Shown here one piece after another: positions 6,567 to 8,185 of a stretch of 8,185 nucleotides of DNA. The first letter of the stretch is position 1, and every line of letters starts with the position of its first letter. The stretch is taken from assembly GCA_937862675.1 (NCBI GenBank), contig CALMEC010000417.1, positions 1 to 8,185 on the forward strand, in the 5' to 3' direction. Made by a program: the position numbers and the translations under genes. Source of the DNA: an uncultured Actinomycetes bacterium. GTDB lineage: Bacteria; Actinomycetota; Thermoleophilia; Miltoncostaeales; Miltoncostaeaceae. Below the pieces are notes generated by a model, which ran no database searches, had not been told where the DNA came from, and saw only the letters and a program-made list of their open reading frames with translations.

Positions 6567-6956
6567 ATGGACGACGGCCGGTACGGAGAGGAGGTCGCCA
6601 CCCGGTATCTGCGGCGGAGGGGCTGGTTGCCCCTGGCACGGAACTGGCCGGTGCCCGGTGGAGGGGAGCTCGACATCGTCGCGCTGCGCAACGGGATCCT
6701 GGCGGTGGTCGAGGTCAAGACGCGGCGCTCGCCCGAGGCGCTCTACGAACCCGTCTCCCTGGCACAGCGGGCACGCATCAGCCGCGGGGCGACGGCGTTC
6801 GTCCACCGCAATCCCCAGCTGAGGCGGCTCAACATCCGGTTTGACGTGATCCTCGTCGACCGGTCACGACGTCCCTCCCGGATCACGCACCAGACGGACG
6901 CGTTCGATCCTCCGGGTCGTCGAAGAGAGATGTCTGGGAGTACGCGATGGAGTTGA
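6567..6956 (+). CDS. yraN: YraN family (UPF0102) putative endonuclease-fold protein
   Basis: YraN proteins have a PD-(D/E)XK nuclease-like fold; their biological role is not settled. The 129-aa protein shows the family hallmarks: GEEVATRYLRRRGW at 7-20, GELDIVA with E34 and D36, VVEVKTR with E49 and K51, then LRRLNIRFDVI at 85-95 and a closing I.H..DAF motif at 106-113. Residues 115-129 (PPGRRREMSGSTRWS) are an extra tail beyond the usual family end. ATG 6567 is chosen because the conserved GEE motif follows directly; GTG 6552 would add five residues. No Shine-Dalgarno sequence is seen. In most relatives yraN lies on the same strand between rnhB and comM. Here it keeps the position but faces the other way, and its last 74 nt are antisense to the rnhB end. 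Confidence 0.9.
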   Translation: MDDGRYGEEVATRYLRRRGWLPLARNWPVPGGGELDIVALRNGILAVVEVKTRRSPEALYEPVSLAQRARISRGATAFVHRNPQLRRLNIRFDVILVDRSRRPSRITHQTDAFDPPGRRREMSGSTRWS

Positions 6957-7590
6957 ACGACCGGCGATGGATGGACGTGACACCCGACGATCGGACGGCG
7001 AGACGATGTTCACGCGTCGCATATCCCACGTGCCGATCGAACCCGTAGTCCGGCCACCGCTCGGCCACGGGACCCGCCATCAGGCGATCACGCACCGACT
7101 TCGCGATGACGGACGCGGCGGCGATCGCGGCCGATGTGCGGTCCCCGCCGACGATCGGCCGGTGGTCGGGAGCCGGCGCCGGAAGAGCGAAGCCGTCCAC
7201 CAGGCAGATGTCCGGGGAACACGTGAACGCCGCGAGGCAGCGGGCGAGGAGGTCGAGGTTCGTCCGGTGCAGGCCGGCCCGGTCGATCGTCCCGGCCCCG
7301 GCGACGCGAACGACGACCTCGTGGGCATGGGTCAGGACCGTGGCGGCCATCTCCTGCCGTGCCCGTGCTGTCAGCTTCTTCGAATCGTTCAACGCCGCGA
7401 GGTCGCTGCGCGCCGAACGACTGAGCGCATGGGGATCGAACGCGACAGCTGCCGCAACGAGTGGGCCGGCCAGGCAGCCGCGGCCCGCTTCGTCGGTCCC
7501 GGCGACGATCCGCACGCCGAGCGCGCGGTCGAACCGGAAGAGCCTCGTGCCGGGCGCCGAACGACCCGTGCCCCTGCGTACGCTCGCCAC
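6883..7590 (-). CDS. rnhB: Ribonuclease HII
   Basis: RNase HII nicks the RNA strand of RNA-DNA hybrids and starts removal of single ribonucleotides misincorporated into DNA. The 235-aa protein carries all expected motifs: GTDEAGRGCLAGPL at 31-44 with catalytic D33 and E34, LNDSKKL at 68-74, LVDG with D132, GGD with D150 (the 18-residue spacing from D132 matches the family), SAAIAAASVIAKSVRDRLM at 153-171, and HRRSFNSIAY near the end. About 17 residues (QTSLFDDPEDRTRPSGA) follow the conserved part, and this tail is what overlaps yraN. The start is GTG at 7588-7590, which includes the RLFRFDRALG segment usual in actinobacterial homologues; no Shine-Dalgarno sequence is visible. In many Actinomycetota lepB precedes rnhB, but it is absent here. 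Confidence 0.95.
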   Translation of the reverse strand: MASVRRGTGRSAPGTRLFRFDRALGVRIVAGTDEAGRGCLAGPLVAAAVAFDPHALSRSARSDLAALNDSKKLTARARQEMAATVLTHAHEVVVRVAGAGTIDRAGLHRTNLDLLARCLAAFTCSPDICLVDGFALPAPAPDHRPIVGGDRTSAAIAAASVIAKSVRDRLMAGPVAERWPDYGFDRHVGYATREHRLAVRSSGVTSIHRRSFNSIAYSQTSLFDDPEDRTRPSGA

Positions 7591-7768
7591 GATGCGTCAG
7601 GCCGTCGCGGGCGGGCGCACGCGCCGCGCGCGGAGTTCGCCGATGCCCCGTCGCGGAGAGACGACACGAACGGTCAGCCCGCCGCCGCAGGGATCTGGCG
7701 AGAACCCTCCGGGCGGTGGGATCACGGCGTCCGCGATCACGTTACGGCGCGCGCGTGAACCGTCAGGG
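7591..7768 (-). other. Spacer upstream of rnhB
   Basis: This carries no convincing gene. A 47-codon minus-strand frame (GTG 7740 to TGA 7597) ends 6 nt before rnhB but lacks a ribosome site and a recognisable sequence. A signal peptidase gene, often found here in relatives, is not present. Confidence 0.5.
7739..7766 (-). promoter_or_regulatory. Putative rnhB promoter
   Basis: Read on the minus strand, CTGACG (7761-7766) resembles a -35 box and TAACGT (7739-7744) fits TAnnnT, with a 16-nt spacer. It begins directly after the rplS hairpin, where a new promoter would be needed if the terminator works. Matches are partial (four and three of six). Confidence 0.3.
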
Positions 7769-7788
7769 TGCGTCGGATTCCCGACGCA
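7769..7788 (-). terminator. Hairpin after rplS, likely terminator
   Basis: An 8-bp perfect stem (TGCGTCGG/CCGACGCA) with a 4-nt loop starts 5 nt after the rplS stop codon. No U-tract follows. The position suggests rplS ends its transcription unit and rnhB is transcribed separately. Confidence 0.55.
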
Positions 7789-7793
7789 GGGCC

Positions 7794-8138
7794 CTAGCGC
7801 TGCTTCTCGCGGACGCGGGCCTTCTTGCCGACCTTGCCGCGCAGGTAGTAGAGCTTCGCGCGTCGCACATCGCCCTCCATGACCCGCTCGATGCGCTCGA
7901 TCTTGGGCGAGTGGACCGGGAACATCCGCTCCACGCCCACACCGAAGCTCTGCTTGCGGACCGTGAACGTCTCGCGCGACGTGGATCCCTGCCTCTTGAT
8001 GACGACGCCCTCGAACACCTGGACGCGGCGACGCTGTCCCTCGATCACCTGGAAGTGCACCTTCACGGTGTCACCCGGCTTGAACTCGGGAACGTCATCG
8101 CGAAGCTGCATCTGCTCAAGGCTCTGAATGACGCTCAC
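7794..8138 (-). CDS. rplS: 50S ribosomal protein L19 (bL19)
   Basis: bL19 is a core large-subunit protein located at the 30S-50S interface. The 114-aa length is standard. Recognisable family stretches are FKPGDTVKVHFQVIEG at 19-34, VQVFEGVVIKRQG at 39-51, ETFTVRKQSFGVGVER at 56-71, FPVHSPKIERIEV-like at 73-84 (here FPVHSPKIERIERV), and KLYYLRGKVGKKARVRE at 95-111. The start is GTG at 8136-8138, supported by an AGGAG site 8 nt upstream. It is normally the last gene of a rpsP-rimM-trmD-rplS operon; the upstream part lies outside the window, and the last 47 nt contain only its leader. Confidence 0.97.
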   Translation of the reverse strand: MSVIQSLEQMQLRDDVPEFKPGDTVKVHFQVIEGQRRRVQVFEGVVIKRQGSTSRETFTVRKQSFGVGVERMFPVHSPKIERIERVMEGDVRRAKLYYLRGKVGKKARVREKQR

Positions 8139-8146
8139 GTAGATCT

Positions 8147-8151
8147 CTCCT
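8147..8151 (-). promoter_or_regulatory. Shine-Dalgarno site of rplS
   Basis: On the minus strand the leader reads GAGGAGAG, with the AGGAG core ending 8 nt before the GTG start. It fixes the start codon, since the frame stays open upstream to the window edge. It is the only strong ribosome-binding site before a gene in this window. Confidence 0.8.
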
Positions 8152-8185
8152 CGCAGGACGGACTGGACAAACAGCAGGTGAGAAT

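Noticed and set aside
6247..6639. comM frame open for another 131 codons upstream
   Set aside because: The family N-terminus begins at GTG 6246; the extension is arginine-rich shadow sequence and runs through the yraN start.
7597..7740. 47-codon minus-strand frame ending 6 nt before rnhB
   Set aside because: No ribosome site, no recognisable motif, and its start overlaps the proposed -10 box; open frames of this size are common by chance at this GC content.
1..8185. Mobile element, CRISPR array, tRNA/rRNA or toxin-antitoxin system
   Set aside because: No transposase or recombinase motifs, regularly spaced repeats, cloverleaf sequences or recognisable toxin/antitoxin pair were found on either strand.

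Overview
This is a GC-rich bacterial window dominated by housekeeping and DNA-processing genes. The block rplS, rnhB, yraN, comM(yifB), dprA is a well-known neighbourhood in Actinomycetota. Together with the double-WYL regulator it points to a member of that phylum, possibly a deep-branching class such as Thermoleophilia. The phylum is a fairly firm inference and the class is a guess.

Layout, left to right. (1) 2-706 (+) is an open frame already running at the left edge. About its first 75 codons look like a porter-domain and transmembrane piece of a proteobacterial-type RND efflux pump, and the rest is a CoA-pyrophosphatase-type Nudix hydrolase. The two meet inside a shared VLVLLF motif at 215-232, so this is either a chimeric assembly join or a recombinational fusion. 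(2) 740-997 (-) is a small unrecognised helical protein. (3) 998-1285 is a regulatory gap holding a perfect short palindrome and a -10-like box. (4) 1286-3436 (+) is a tandem HTH-WYL protein of PafB-PafC fusion layout. (5) 3437-3554 separates convergent genes and holds two strong hairpins. (6) 3555-6246 (-) is the comM-dprA pair, overlapping by 8 nt with a TTG start on dprA. (7) 6247-6566 is a gene-free divergent spacer. (8) 6567-6956 (+) is yraN, opposite in strand to its usual partners, with its end overlapping rnhB tail-to-tail by 74 nt. (9) 6883-7590 (-) is rnhB. (10) 7591-7793 is a short spacer with a hairpin terminator for rplS and a possible rnhB promoter, where many relatives carry lepB. 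(11) 7794-8138 (-) is rplS with the only strong Shine-Dalgarno sequence in the window.

Functional links: dprA and comM act on single-stranded DNA in transformation (RecA loading and branch migration), RNase HII removes ribonucleotides from DNA, and the PafBC family drives LexA-independent DNA-damage responses. Genome-maintenance functions therefore dominate. No mobile element, CRISPR array, tRNA or rRNA was found. The observations most worth checking are the RND/Nudix junction and the inverted, overlapping yraN.
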